A DNA stretch of 64,000 nucleotides from Amycolatopsis umgeniensis (GCF_014205155.1 NZ_JACHMX010000001.1:2728001-2792000); one strand, 5' to 3'; counted from the stretch's first letter, positions 26,559 through 37,650 are shown. Notes: generated by a model not told the origin, from the sequence alone. Numbers and translations are program-made.

Positions 26559-28310
26559 TCAGAGTGACGGCAGCCTCGGCGCGATGCCCTTGGCCAGCCG
26601 TTCCGCCGCCGGGCACATCTCCTGCGGCTTCTTGACCTTGTCCGAGACGTAGATTTCCACCGTCTCGATCATGGCGCGACCATTGCCGAAGAAGGTCCGG
26701 TGCGGGATCTCGGCCTGGCAAGCCTCCCAGTCGGGCGCGATCTCGACGAACGCCTCCCGCGATCCGAGAACGACACGGGCGCCGTCGTCCTCGAACGGCG
26801 CCCACTCCCGTTCGAACCGGATCGCCACCTGCATGTCGCGATGGTTCCAGTAGCACTCCCAATTGCCGAAGACCGGATCCGGCTCGGCCGGGCCACCGAC
26901 GATCTCCTTCGGCAGATCACCGCCCAGCGCGCAGGCGTCGAGACTCCCGAGCGTCCCCGCGGCGAAGGGGCCGGGACGGCGCTTGATCGGTTCCCGGTTC
27001 AGCACGGCCGCCGCGTGCACGGCCACCGGATCGACGTAGTCGCACAAGTGGGCGTGCCAGTCCTGGATGTGCTTGGCGTGCACCCAGACCTGGTTGCCGT
27101 CCGGCAGCGGGATGACCCGCTCGCACTTCTCTTCGGGTTTGCCCACCACCTCGCGCACGCTCAACCGTCCCGGCACCGGCTTCTCCAGCAACGGCGCTTC
27201 CGGAAACGTCAGCTCGAGCCGGACGTCGACGATGTCCCCGTCGTCGGGGCTCATACGCAGCAGGATTCCGCAGGCGTTGAAGTTGCCGTTGGCGGTGTCG
27301 AGTTCGGGGGTGCCGAACTGCCGCAGCACGGAAGGGTCCACCAGCGAACAGGGATCCGCCGTCCGCAGGTCTCCGACCGAATCGGCGGGACGCGGGGCGG
27401 CCGCCATCGACGCCGGTTCCCTCAGGGCGAAGATCAGGCCTCCCACCAGCACGACCACCGCGGCGATGGCTCCGATCGCGACGGCACGCTTGGTCACCCG
27501 GAACCGTCGCGAGCGCTTCGGAACGTCGACGTCCGCGACTTCGGCCAGCAGGTCGGCGGCGCGGACGGCGTTCGGCCGCCCGGCGGGTTTGCGCCGCAGC
27601 AACTCGGTCAGCACGGGCGCCAGCGAGCCCGCCCGGCGGATCGGCTCCAGGGTGTACGACGTCGCTCGCCGGAGCTGGACGAACGGTCCCGCGTTCGGAT
27701 CTCCCCACACCGAAGTGCCCTCGACGGCGGCGAACAGCGTCGCGCCGAGCGAGAACACGTCCGCGGCGGCGCCCGCCTGCTGTCCTTCGGCCATCTCGGG
27801 GGCGACGTAACCGGGAGTCCCGACGTCGAGACCGCCACCGGTCCGGGTCACCTCGGCCCACTGCGCGATGCCGAGGTCGGTGAGTTTGGCGGTGCCGTCC
27901 TCGGCCACCAGGACGTTGCCCGGTTTGAGGTCGCGGTGGACCATGCCCTTCTCGTGCATCGCCGCGAGCGCCGCGGCGAGCTGGACACCGATCTTCGCCA
28001 CCTTGCCGGGTGAAAGCGGCCCCTCGGCGTCGATGATGTCGGCGAGGCTGCGCGACGGCAGGTACTCCATGACGAGCCAGCGGTCGTCTTCGTCGATCAC
28101 GGCGTCGAACACGGTGACCACGTTCGGATGGTGCAGACCCGCGCCGATCCGCGCCTCACGCCGGATCTGGCCGCTGTCCCCGACCTGCGAACGTTTGAGG
28201 GCGACGACCCGCCCGAGGTCCTGGTCGGTGGCACGCCAGACCACGCCCATACCCCCGGCGCCGATCCGCTCCTCCAAGCGGTAGCGCCCGGCGATCAGCC
28301 GGTCACCCAT
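26559..28310 (-). CDS. Membrane Ser/Thr protein kinase with DUF3558-like outer domain
   Basis: 583 residues. Residues 1-260 form a PknB-type kinase: IGAGGMGVVWRA, Lys39, HRDLKPGN (125-132), DLG in place of DFG (145-147), GTPGYVAPE. One membrane segment follows (276-296). The outer part of about 285 residues holds two Cys-containing stretches (DPCSLVDPSVLRQFG...NACG; LDACALGGDL...WECYWN) like the DUF3558 lipoproteins. The separate lipoprotein at 48.2 kb has the same layout, so the domain is probably the sensor. An upstream TATACT gives a likely leaderless start. Confidence 0.9.
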   Translation of the reverse strand: MGDRLIAGRYRLEERIGAGGMGVVWRATDQDLGRVVALKRSQVGDSGQIRREARIGAGLHHPNVVTVFDAVIDEDDRWLVMEYLPSRSLADIIDAEGPLSPGKVAKIGVQLAAALAAMHEKGMVHRDLKPGNVLVAEDGTAKLTDLGIAQWAEVTRTGGGLDVGTPGYVAPEMAEGQQAGAAADVFSLGATLFAAVEGTSVWGDPNAGPFVQLRRATSYTLEPIRRAGSLAPVLTELLRRKPAGRPNAVRAADLLAEVADVDVPKRSRRFRVTKRAVAIGAIAAVVVLVGGLIFALREPASMAAAPRPADSVGDLRTADPCSLVDPSVLRQFGTPELDTANGNFNACGILLRMSPDDGDIVDVRLELTFPEAPLLEKPVPGRLSVREVVGKPEEKCERVIPLPDGNQVWVHAKHIQDWHAHLCDYVDPVAVHAAAVLNREPIKRRPGPFAAGTLGSLDACALGGDLPKEIVGGPAEPDPVFGNWECYWNHRDMQVAIRFEREWAPFEDDGARVVLGSREAFVEIAPDWEACQAEIPHRTFFGNGRAMIETVEIYVSDKVKKPQEMCPAAERLAKGIAPRLPSL

Positions 28311-28316
28311 GCGGGG

Positions 28317-28322
28317 AGTATA
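28317..28322 (-). promoter_or_regulatory. -10-like TATACT before kinase gene
   Basis: On the minus strand TATACT is followed by six bases and ATG 28310. It is the closest match to the -10 consensus among the start-proximal hexamers in this window. Confidence 0.5.
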
Positions 28323-28327
28323 GGAGG

Positions 28328-30327
<2,000 letters not shown>

Positions 30328-30340
30328 TTAGCCGGACGCG

Positions 30341-30384
30341 AAAAAGGCGCGTGCCGCGCCTCGGTGTGAGGCAGGGCACGCGCC
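30341..30384 (-). terminator. Intrinsic terminator of ctaD
   Basis: On the minus strand GGCGCGTGCC, a 19-base loop, GGCACGCGCC and then TTTTT: an exact 10-bp GC-rich stem with a T-run, 16 bases after the ctaD stop. It is one of two clear classical terminators in the window. Confidence 0.85.
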
Positions 30385-30400
30385 ATTTCCGCTTATCGGG

Positions 30401-32179
30401 TCACTGCTCGCTGGCGTTGTCCTTGGAGTGATCACCCGGCATGGCCGCGTCGGTGAGCACCTGGGACGGCGCGCGGTGGGTGTTGACCTTCTGCTTCCCG
30501 AAGAAGCCGATCTCACCCTCCTTGTGGATGCGCTCGACCATATGCGGGTAGTGCAGCTCGAACGCCGGACGCTCGGACCGGATCCGCGGCAGCTCGGTGA
30601 AGTTGTGCCGCGGCGGCGGGCAGGACGTCGCCCATTCGAGCGAGTTGCCGTAGCCCCACGGGTCGTCCACCGTGACGATCTCGCCGTACCGGTAGCTCTT
30701 GAAGACGTTCCAGATGAACGGCAGCGTCGAGGCGCCGAGGATGTACGCGCCGATCGTGGAGATCGTGTTCAGCGTGGTGAAGCCGTCGGACTGCAGGTAG
30801 TCCGCGTACCGCCGCGGCATACCTTCGGCGCCGAGCCAGTGCTGCACCAGGAACGTGGCGTGGAAGCCGATGAACGTGGTCCAGAAGTGCCACTTGCCGA
30901 GCTTCTCGTCCATCATGCGGCCGGTGATCTTCGGGAACCAGAAGTAGATCCCGGCGAACGTGGCGAACACGATCGTGCCGTAGAGCACGTAGTGGAAGTG
31001 CGCGACGACGAAGTAGCTGTCCGACACGTGGAAGTCGATCGCCGGCGCGGCCAGCATGATGCCGGTCAGACCACCGAAGAGGAACGTGACGATGAAGCCC
31101 ATCGAGAAGATCATCGGCGTCTCGAAGGACAGCTGGCCCTTCCACATCGTGCCGATCCAGTTGAAGAACTTCACGCCCGTCGGGACCGCGATCAGGAAGG
31201 TCATGAAGGAGAAGAACGGCAGCAGCACGGCGCCGGTCGCGTACATGTGGTGCGCCCACACGGCCACCGAAAGCGCGGCGATCGCCAGCGTCGCCCAGAC
31301 CAGGCCCTTGTAACCGAAGATCGGTTTGCGGCTGAAGACCGGGAAGATCTCCGACACGATCCCGAAGAACGGTAGGGCCACGATATAGACCTCTGGATGG
31401 CCGAAGAACCAGAACAGATGCTGCCAGAGGATCACGCCGCCGTTCGCGGGGTCGAACACATGCGCCCCGAGATGCCGGTCCGCCAGCAGGCCCATCAGGG
31501 CCGCGGTCAGGATCGGGAACGCCAGCAGGATCAGGATGCTGGTGACCAGGATGTTCCAGGTGAAGATCGGCATCCGGTACATCGTCATACCGGGGGCGCG
31601 CAGGCAGACCACCGTGGTGATCATGTTGACGCCACCGAGGATGGTGCCGAGACCCGAGACCACCAGACCGGAGATCCACAGGTCGGCGCCGACGCCGGGC
31701 GAGTGGATGGCGTCCGACAGCGGGGTGTAGGCGAACCAGCCGAAGTCGGCGGCGCCACCCGGCGTCAGGAAGCCGGACATCACGATCAGGCCGCCGAAGA
31801 GGTACAGCCAGTACGAGAACGCGTTCAACCGCGGGAACGCGACGTCCGGCGAACCGATCTGCAGCGGCAGCACGAAGTTCGCGAATCCGAAGAGGATCGG
31901 CGTCGCGTACAGCAGCAGCATGATCGTGCCGTGCATCGTGAACAGCTGGTTGTACTGCTCCTGCGAAAGGAACTGCTGCCCGGGACGCGCCAGCTCGGAG
32001 CGGATCAGCATCGCCATCGCGCCGCCCACCATGAAGAAGGCGAACGACGTGACCAGGTACATGATGCCGATTTGCTTGTGGTCCGTCGTGCGGAACAACC
32101 GCAGCAGGTACGAACCCTTAACCGACTCGCGCGCGGGGTACGGGCGCGTGGCGATCGGCTTGGGGGCTACGGCCGTCAC
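30401..32179 (-). CDS. ctaD: Cytochrome c oxidase subunit I (aa3-type)
   Basis: 592 residues, twelve membrane helices. It holds haem a, haem a3 and Cu[29 protein letters not shown] (haem ligand His), [18 protein letters not shown] (CuB His and the His-Tyr crosslink) and [11 protein letters not shown] (haem His pair) are all present. I start at a GTG with GGAGG five bases before; this gives [17 protein letters not shown], like mycobacterial CtaD. A GTG five codons upstream is possible. Other oxidase subunits lie elsewhere. Confidence 0.96.
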   Translation of the reverse strand: MTAVAPKPIATRPYPARESVKGSYLLRLFRTTDHKQIGIMYLVTSFAFFMVGGAMAMLIRSELARPGQQFLSQEQYNQLFTMHGTIMLLLYATPILFGFANFVLPLQIGSPDVAFPRLNAFSYWLYLFGGLIVMSGFLTPGGAADFGWFAYTPLSDAIHSPGVGADLWISGLVVSGLGTILGGVNMITTVVCLRAPGMTMYRMPIFTWNILVTSILILLAFPILTAALMGLLADRHLGAHVFDPANGGVILWQHLFWFFGHPEVYIVALPFFGIVSEIFPVFSRKPIFGYKGLVWATLAIAALSVAVWAHHMYATGAVLLPFFSFMTFLIAVPTGVKFFNWIGTMWKGQLSFETPMIFSMGFIVTFLFGGLTGIMLAAPAIDFHVSDSYFVVAHFHYVLYGTIVFATFAGIYFWFPKITGRMMDEKLGKWHFWTTFIGFHATFLVQHWLGAEGMPRRYADYLQSDGFTTLNTISTIGAYILGASTLPFIWNVFKSYRYGEIVTVDDPWGYGNSLEWATSCPPPRHNFTELPRIRSERPAFELHYPHMVERIHKEGEIGFFGKQKVNTHRAPSQVLTDAAMPGDHSKDNASEQ

Positions 32180-32302
32180 TCCTGCCTCCAACACTCAAAC
32201 CTTGTGGTGGTCAATGTTCTGCCGTCGGCCGGGTTCGGGACCCATTTCGGCGGCTAGTGGGGATCGTAGCCCTCACTACCCACCGTCGCGCGCACCGGCT
32301 GG

Positions 32303-32308
32303 CAAGAT
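32303..32308 (+). promoter_or_regulatory. -10-like CAAGAT before phosphotransferase gene
   Basis: CAAGAT, six bases, GTG 32315. It is a weaker match than the others because the first T is missing. Confidence 0.35.
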
Positions 32309-32314
32309 CGCGCC

Positions 32315-33151
32315 GTGACCGACGAACACACGCGGGCGGGAGTGGCCGCGGCGGTCGCTGTCGGTGACCGGTACGGGCTGCCGACGGACGATCCCGAGGT
32401 CCTGCATTTCAAGTCGAACGTGCTGGTGAGACTGGGTCCTGTGGTGGCGCGGGCACCGGGAACGACGCGCTTCGCCAGGCCGTCCCCTGTGGACTGGCTC
32501 GCGCGCGACGTCGAGCTGTCGAGGTACCTCACGGAACGTGATGTGCTCGTCGTCTCACCCACCACGGATCCCCCGGCGGGACCGCATTTCGCGGGCGGCT
32601 TGCCGGTCACTCTCTGGCATTACACACCCCATGAGCCGGGGCACACGCTGTCGCCGTGGGAGATCGCTTCCTCGCTGGCCCGGGTCCATGAGGCGCTCGA
32701 GGACTACCCCGGTGAGCTGCCCGAACTCGGACCCGTCCGAGAGCTCCGGACGCTGCTCGACCGGCACGGCCACACGATGGGCGGCGCGGCGCCCCGGTTG
32801 TACGAAGAACTCGAAAGGGTCACCGCGGCCCTTCCTACGGAGGGGGCCCGGCCGCTGCACGGCGACGCCCATCGGGGGAACGTCGTCGCGACGGCGTCCG
32901 GGCCGTGCTGGCTCGACTTCGAGGACACCTGGCGCGGACCACTCGGCTGGGACCTCGGCGTGCTCTACGCGGAGGCCGGACCCGCCGCCTTGGACGCGTA
33001 CCCGGCGGATGTCGAGCCGTCGTCGCTGGAGCCGTTCATCGCGTTGCGGCGGTTGTTCGAGGTTCCCTGGCGGTTCGTCATCGCCCAGCGGTTCCCGGCG
33101 CGGCTCGGGGAAGCCGAAGCCGCGCTGGAGCGCTACTTCTCCCGCATTTAG
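32315..33151 (+). CDS. APH-family phosphotransferase
   Basis: 278 residues with an aminoglycoside/choline kinase-like fold. The catalytic loop is PLHGDAHRGNVV, and the metal segment CWLDFEDTWRGPLGWDLG takes the place of the usual IDFxxxxxGD. The substrate cannot be told; many such proteins phosphorylate small alcohols and do not confer resistance. It is divergent from ctaD, with a 135-base gap. Confidence 0.85.
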   Translation: MTDEHTRAGVAAAVAVGDRYGLPTDDPEVLHFKSNVLVRLGPVVARAPGTTRFARPSPVDWLARDVELSRYLTERDVLVVSPTTDPPAGPHFAGGLPVTLWHYTPHEPGHTLSPWEIASSLARVHEALEDYPGELPELGPVRELRTLLDRHGHTMGGAAPRLYEELERVTAALPTEGARPLHGDAHRGNVVATASGPCWLDFEDTWRGPLGWDLGVLYAEAGPAALDAYPADVEPSSLEPFIALRRLFEVPWRFVIAQRFPARLGEAEAALERYFSRI

Positions 33152-33156
33152 TGGTG

Positions 33157-33219
33157 TGTCCTCCGTTCAATCACGCGTGTTGTCCGTCCAATCACGCGTG
33201 TTGTCCGCCCAGTCACGCG
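33157..33219 (-). repeat. Array of three 21-bp units
   Basis: Units at 33157, 33178 and 33199, each exactly 21 bp. On the minus strand the middle unit is CGCGTGATTGG followed by ACGGACAACA. The array starts six bases after the phosphotransferase stop, the clearest member of the family. Confidence 0.8.
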
Positions 33220-33241
33220 AAGTACCCACTCGGCCCGGATG

Positions 33242-33260
33242 GGTCGTGAGTGGCGATTCG
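33242..33260 (+). repeat. GGTCGTGAGTGGCGATTCG, single copy
   Basis: Identical 19-bp sequence to both ends of the 57321-57618 segment. It sits between the 21-bp array and a palindrome in the same short intergenic space. Confidence 0.7.
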
Positions 33261-33302
33261 GGTCAGAGCCAGCCGGGGCTTAGGTACCTGGTCGCAGGTC
33301 CG

Positions 33303-33357
33303 GTCCGTGAAGGCCTCCTTGAGGGACCCTGGGTCCCTCAAGGAGGCCTTCACGGAC
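33303..33357. terminator. 27-bp palindrome at a convergent junction
   Basis: Perfect 27-bp arms (33303-33329, 33331-33357) around one base. The outer half GTCCGTGAAGGCCTCCTT is the common family sequence, while the inner half is its own. It ends 12 bases before the convergent glycosyltransferase stop. Confidence 0.8.
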
Positions 33358-33368
33358 TTGGGGAAGAG

Positions 33369-34577
33369 TTAGACGGCTTCCATCAGCAGCTTCGCCGCCA
33401 CATCGACGCCATCCGTCCGCACCTCACCACCGACTCGAGCAGCGCTCGAAGCGACCTCGGGCCGGAGCACCTCCGCCAGCGCGGAGGCCAGCGACTCCGC
33501 CGTCGGTTCCCCCGTGATCGAGGTCCCCACCCCCAGATCCCGGACCCGCCGCGCGAAATACGGCTGGTCGAACATCTGCGGGACGAGCACCTGCGGCACC
33601 CCGGCCCGGGTCGCCGCCGTGGTCGTACCGGCGCCGCCGTGGTGCACGACCGCCGCGACCCGGGGGAAGAGCGCCTGCTGGTTGACGTCCCCGATGGCGA
33701 CGCAGTCGGGTTCGTCGTCGATCAGCGCCAGTTCGGTCCAGCCGCGGAACACGATCGCCCGCCGCCCGTGCGCCCTCGCCGCCTCGATCATCGCCTTCGC
33801 GATCTCCTCCGGAGCGCGGATGCTCCCGAATCCGAAGTAGATCGGCGGTTCCCCGTCGTCGAGGAACGCCTCCAGTTCCGGGGACAACGGGCTGTGGTCC
33901 GGCAGGATCCAGGCGCCGGTCTGGTGCACGTCCAGCGCCGACGGTCCCCGCCACGGCGCCAGCACCGGATCGGCGGCCAGCCACGGCTGCTCGGTGAAGA
34001 TGTGCCCGCGGACGTCGTCGACCGGCGGCAGGCCGAGCAGTTTGCGTTGCGCGTCGAGCACGTCGCCCCATTGCCGGTTCCACCGTTCCGCGTCGTCGGC
34101 CCACAGCGCCGGGATGGCGGCATCGGGATTCTTCGGCGCCCATCCCGGGAAAACGGGCGGACGATGGTGCAGGGAAGGCAGCGTTATCGGGCAGTAAGCG
34201 GTGAAGAAATACGGAATCCCTTTCCGTTCCGCCACCGAATGGGCGGCGATGTTCAACGCCATTCCCGCGACGACGGCATCGCAGCCCTCGGCCACGTCCG
34301 GCATCGTCTCGAACTGGTCGACGACCATGGCTTCGGCCATCGCGCGCCGCCCCTCGGGAGTGGCCATCGCCTTGGTCATCGCGGAATCCGGCTTCGCTGT
34401 GGACCGGAGTTCCGGCCCCAGCGGGGCAAAGGAGATCCCGAGGCCTTCGGCCCATTCACGGAAATCCGGCGGCGCGCACAGCCGGACCTCCTGGCCGAGT
34501 TCCCGCAATCGCACCGCCAGTGCCACCAACGGCTGTACCTCACCCCTCGTCCCGATAGTGGACAGGAGTACACGCAT
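33369..34577 (-). CDS. GT1-family glycosyltransferase, glycopeptide Gtf-like
   Basis: 402 residues, GT-B fold. The N-terminus MRVLLSTIGTRGEVQPLVAL with VRLCAPPDFREW closely resembles GtfA-E of vancomycin-group producers. The nucleotide-sugar site VVHHGGAGTTTAATRAGVPQ and the closing PQMFDQPYFARRV are also typical. It would move a sugar from an NDP- or TDP-sugar to a natural product or xenobiotic; the acceptor is unknown and no biosynthetic cluster surrounds it. GGGGG lies six bases before the ATG. Confidence 0.88.
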   Translation of the reverse strand: MRVLLSTIGTRGEVQPLVALAVRLRELGQEVRLCAPPDFREWAEGLGISFAPLGPELRSTAKPDSAMTKAMATPEGRRAMAEAMVVDQFETMPDVAEGCDAVVAGMALNIAAHSVAERKGIPYFFTAYCPITLPSLHHRPPVFPGWAPKNPDAAIPALWADDAERWNRQWGDVLDAQRKLLGLPPVDDVRGHIFTEQPWLAADPVLAPWRGPSALDVHQTGAWILPDHSPLSPELEAFLDDGEPPIYFGFGSIRAPEEIAKAMIEAARAHGRRAIVFRGWTELALIDDEPDCVAIGDVNQQALFPRVAAVVHHGGAGTTTAATRAGVPQVLVPQMFDQPYFARRVRDLGVGTSITGEPTAESLASALAEVLRPEVASSAARVGGEVRTDGVDVAAKLLMEAV

Positions 34578-34643
34578 GGGAATCCCCCTTCGACAAAACG
34601 TGAAGGCACGAATTGTGGACCGGGAATGGGGGCTTGCCGCAAG

Positions 34644-34680
34644 TCCCCCTGTCCGCTATACCTTTAAAGGGGCAGGGGGA
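34644..34680. terminator. 8-bp inverted repeat between hydrolase and glycosyltransferase
   Basis: TCCCCCTG and CAGGGGGA around a 21-base A/T-richer loop, just past the hydrolase stop. It could be a weak terminator; there is no T-run. Confidence 0.4.
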
Positions 34681-34687
34681 AACGTTT

Positions 34688-35425
34688 CTACGCGGGGTAC
34701 CAGCCCAAGATCGCTTCGACGACTCCCGCCGGATCCTCCAGCGGCGTCAGATGCCCCACCTCCGGCAATACGACCAGTGTCGCGTCCGGCAGCGTCTCCA
34801 CCAGGGTGTTCGCCGCTTCCAGCGGGGTCAGGCCGTCCTCTTCGCCGACCACGACCAGCGCCGGCACGTCGGCCGACCTCAGTGTTTCGATCGAGTCGGG
34901 CCGTGCCGCCATCGCGCGCGCCGCCCACGCGATCCCCGCAGGCGGCTGCGAAGTGATCAGTTCGCGAAGTCGTTCGGAGACTTCCGGAGCGGCCTTCCCC
35001 GAGATCAAGCCGGGCGTGACGGCTTCGGGCATCCACCCGGCGCCTTCCGCTTCGACCCGTGCCGCGACGTCGTACCGGGCCCGCGCGGCTTCGGCGGTGT
35101 CGGCCGTCGCCTTGGTGTCGAGGAAAACGAGGCCGCCCACGCGTTCCGGTGCGACGCGCAGCACCGCCATCGTCAGGTACCCGCCCATCGAGCAGCCGCC
35201 GAGGACGACCTTGTCGAGTTCGAGCCTGTCGAGCAACGCCACGACGTCGCGGGCGGCATCGTCCAGGCTCGGCTCCCGGCCGGTTTCCGGCAACGGGCTG
35301 CGGCCGAGGCCACGCTGGTCGGGGGTGATCAGCCGCAGGCGTTCGACGAGGGGCGCTCGCACCCCGTCCCACATGCGGGCGTCGACGGGGAAGGCGTGCA
35401 GCAGTACCAGCGGGAGATCCTTCAT
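34688..35425 (-). CDS. Alpha/beta hydrolase
   Basis: 245 residues. Nucleophile elbow GGCSMGGYLTM, acid region VVGEEDGLTPLEAA and catalytic His in LPEVGHLTPLEDP. It opens with LPLVLLHAFPVDARMWDG, giving the HA oxyanion motif. Carboxylesterase/lactonase type; the substrate is unknown. ATG 35425 is where homology begins. It is divergent from the GNAT gene. Confidence 0.88.
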   Translation of the reverse strand: MKDLPLVLLHAFPVDARMWDGVRAPLVERLRLITPDQRGLGRSPLPETGREPSLDDAARDVVALLDRLELDKVVLGGCSMGGYLTMAVLRVAPERVGGLVFLDTKATADTAEAARARYDVAARVEAEGAGWMPEAVTPGLISGKAAPEVSERLRELITSQPPAGIAWAARAMAARPDSIETLRSADVPALVVVGEEDGLTPLEAANTLVETLPDATLVVLPEVGHLTPLEDPAGVVEAILGWYPA

Positions 35426-35452
35426 GGCGATAATTCTGTCGCACCCGGACGC

Positions 35453-35458
35453 TACCGT
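35453..35458 (+). promoter_or_regulatory. -10-like TACCGT before GNAT gene
   Basis: TACCGT, seven bases, GTG 35466: the same hexamer and spacing as before bcp and the 49.2 kb lipoprotein. Confidence 0.5.
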
Positions 35459-35465
35459 CAGATCC

Positions 35466-35966
35466 GTGCTGACAGAGATCAAGACGGAGAGGCTCCTGCT
35501 GCGGAGGCTGCGCGAGGCGGATCGCGAGAACATCGTCGCGCTGCAGGCCGATCCCGAAACGAACAAGTTCAACCCGGTGCCGCACACCGTCGAGGGCTCG
35601 AACGTGCTTTACGACGCCTGGATGAAGCAATGGGCCGAGCACGGTTTCGGCTACCTCACGGTGTCCGCTTCGGACGATCCGGAGGTGATCGCCGGCTTCG
35701 GCGGCGTCCGGTATCACGAATGGAACGGCGAGCGCGTGCTGAACCTCGCGTACCGCTTTTGGCCGTTCACCTGGGGCAAGGGCTACGCGACAGAGATGGC
35801 GGGCGCCGTCGTCGAATGGGCGGAGCGGGAGATCCCGGACGTCCCGGTGATCGCCAACATCATGGTGTCCAACAAACCGTCGATCCGGGTCGCCGAGCGG
35901 CTCGGCTTCAAGATCCACACGAAGGAGGAATTCGAGGGCGCACCCTCACTGCACCTGCGGCGCTGA
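35466..35966 (+). CDS. GNAT-family N-acetyltransferase (RimJ-like)
   Basis: 166 residues. IKTERLLLRRLREADRE, then the acetyl-CoA loop RFWPFTWGKGYATEMAG and the late ANIMVSNKPSIRVAERLGF are diagnostic of the RimJ/RimL-type branch. The substrate is unknown. Its stop lies one base from the stop of the convergent zinc-binding protein, with no palindrome between. Confidence 0.88.
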   Translation: MLTEIKTERLLLRRLREADRENIVALQADPETNKFNPVPHTVEGSNVLYDAWMKQWAEHGFGYLTVSASDDPEVIAGFGGVRYHEWNGERVLNLAYRFWPFTWGKGYATEMAGAVVEWAEREIPDVPVIANIMVSNKPSIRVAERLGFKIHTKEEFEGAPSLHLRR

Positions 35967-35967
35967 A

Positions 35968-36255
35968 TCACCAGCGGCCCGGACGCCGCCGGGATCGCGC
36001 GTCCCAGCACGCCTTGTGCCAATGGCGGCGGTCGGCGACACCGCCGGTGTCGTCGGCGGGCCAGACGACCAGATGCGGGGTCCCCGGCCGGATCTCGTGG
36101 TCGCAGCCGGGACAGCGGTAGTCCTTGGTGGCCTGGGCGCCGGGCACGGTCCGGACCAGCCACTCGCCGTCCTTGGCCGATTCGGAGCGCGCCCAGCCGG
36201 TCGACGCGCCGAGGTCGGGGCGTCCACCGCGTTCGGGCCGGTTACGTCGAGGCAC
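35968..36255 (-). CDS. Small zinc-binding protein, unknown
   Basis: 95 residues, basic. The centre holds a probable metal site: YRCPGCDHEIRPGTPHLV...HWHKACW, i.e. CxxC followed by H and HxxxC, as in treble-clef fingers. It is conserved in actinobacteria to my knowledge, with no known role. Both tails are Arg-rich, suggesting nucleic-acid contact. Confidence 0.7.
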   Translation of the reverse strand: MPRRNRPERGGRPDLGASTGWARSESAKDGEWLVRTVPGAQATKDYRCPGCDHEIRPGTPHLVVWPADDTGGVADRRHWHKACWDARSRRRPGRW

Positions 36256-36279
36256 GTCCGAGACGGTATCCGGCGAGCC

Positions 36280-37035
36280 TCACCGGTCGCCGAAGTAGGC
36301 GCCCGGCGTCACACCGACCGCCCGGCGGAAGGCGACGACGAACGCGCTCGGCGAGGAGTAGCCGATCCGGCGGGAGACCGCGGTCAGTGGCATGCCCTCG
36401 GCCAGCAACGGCAGCGAAGCGCGCAGCCGGGCCTGGACCCGCCACGCGCCGAACGTCGTCCGGCATTCGGTGAGGAACAGCCGCGCGAGCGTGCGTTCGC
36501 TCGCGCCCACGTCGCGCGCGAAATCCGTGAGGTTGCGCCGGCCCGCCGGATCGGCGACCACCGCCCGCGCGACGGTCAGTGCCCGCTCGTCGGACGGCAT
36601 GGGCACGGTGATCGGCACGACGTCCACCGGTTCGAGCAGGTCGAACGCGACGGCCTCGGCCCGGCGTCGCGCGTCTTCGGTGAGGTCGGCCGAGCCGAGG
36701 TGATCCAGCAGTTCCCGCAGCAGCGGCCGGACGGCGACGAGCGTCGGCGCGAGCCAGTGCACCGGGCACCGGTCCCGAGCGGCGTAGATGCCGCGCAGCA
36801 CGGTTTGCGCGGTGGCGCCGGTGCGGTGGACGACCCCGGCCGGGATCCACAGCGCCCGCGTCGGCGGCAGCACCCAGTACCGCTCGCCGACGTTCACGCT
36901 CAGGATCCCCCGCGCCGCCCAGGCGAGCTGGTGGCCGTCGTGCTCGTGCCACGGGAGCCACGTGCCGGCGGGCAGGTCCATCTCGCCGAGCACCATCGCC
37001 GTCGACATCGGGGGCAGGAGTCCGATTTGCGACAT
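36280..37035 (-). CDS. AraC-family regulator with cupin sensor
   Basis: 251 residues. The N-terminal cupin (LPWHEHDGHQLAWAARG, ALWIPAGVVHRTG) is followed by two HTH motifs: FARDVGASERTLARLF and AVSRRIGYSSPSAFVVAFRRAVG. It probably regulates the divergent methyltransferase gene 45 bases away or itself. GTG 37038 directly precedes the ATG. Confidence 0.88.
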   Translation of the reverse strand: MSQIGLLPPMSTAMVLGEMDLPAGTWLPWHEHDGHQLAWAARGILSVNVGERYWVLPPTRALWIPAGVVHRTGATAQTVLRGIYAARDRCPVHWLAPTLVAVRPLLRELLDHLGSADLTEDARRRAEAVAFDLLEPVDVVPITVPMPSDERALTVARAVVADPAGRRNLTDFARDVGASERTLARLFLTECRTTFGAWRVQARLRASLPLLAEGMPLTAVSRRIGYSSPSAFVVAFRRAVGVTPGAYFGDR

Positions 37036-37080
37036 CACTTGGCAGCCTATCGCCTATCGGTCACCGTTAGCTTCGAATTC

Positions 37081-37650
37081 ATGCCGATGAACCTGGTGCA
37101 CCGCAAACTCTGCAGTTCCGCGCTGTGGGCGAAAGCCGTCGCCGCCGAGATGCCGGGCAACATCGCCGGCTACGACCTCGGCGATTCCGTACTCGAAGTC
37201 GGACCGGGCTTCGGCGCGACCACCCGGGCGCTCGCCGGGCTCGTCCCCCGGCTCACCGCCGTCGAGATCGACGAGGCGTCGGTGGGCGTCCTCAAGCGGG
37301 AGTTCGACGGCCGCGTGCGGATCGTCCACGGCGACGGCGCATCGATGCCCTTCGAGGACGGCGAGTTCTCGGCGGTCGTCTGCTTCACGATGCTGCACCA
37401 CGTGCCGACGACGGCACTGCAGGACGCGATCTTCGCCGAGGCGTTCCGGGTGCTCCGGCCCGGCGGTGTCCTGCGGGCGATGGACAGCCTGGCGAATGCG
37501 CCGTTCCGGCTCCTCCACATCGGCGACACGATGAACGCGCTCGACCCGGTTTCGGTCTGGCCCCGGCTCCAGGACGCCGGATTCACCGGTATCAAGGTCG
37601 ACCACGTCCCGAAGCGCTCCGTGAGCTTCTCCGCGAGGAAGCCGGATTGA
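37081..37650 (+). CDS. Class I SAM-dependent methyltransferase
   Basis: 189 residues. SAM-binding motif I is VLEVGPGFGATTRAL, then LTAVEIDEASV, HGDGASMPFEDGEFSAVVCF and VLRPGGVLRAMDS. The substrate is unknown; the fold resembles UbiE-type enzymes. It is divergent from the AraC regulator, likely its target. Confidence 0.87.
   Translation: MPMNLVHRKLCSSALWAKAVAAEMPGNIAGYDLGDSVLEVGPGFGATTRALAGLVPRLTAVEIDEASVGVLKREFDGRVRIVHGDGASMPFEDGEFSAVVCFTMLHHVPTTALQDAIFAEAFRVLRPGGVLRAMDSLANAPFRLLHIGDTMNALDPVSVWPRLQDAGFTGIKVDHVPKRSVSFSARKPD

Noticed and set aside
32315..33151. Aminoglycoside resistance gene
   Set aside because: Only the general phosphotransferase fold is supported; the substrate pocket cannot be read and most such proteins are not resistance enzymes.
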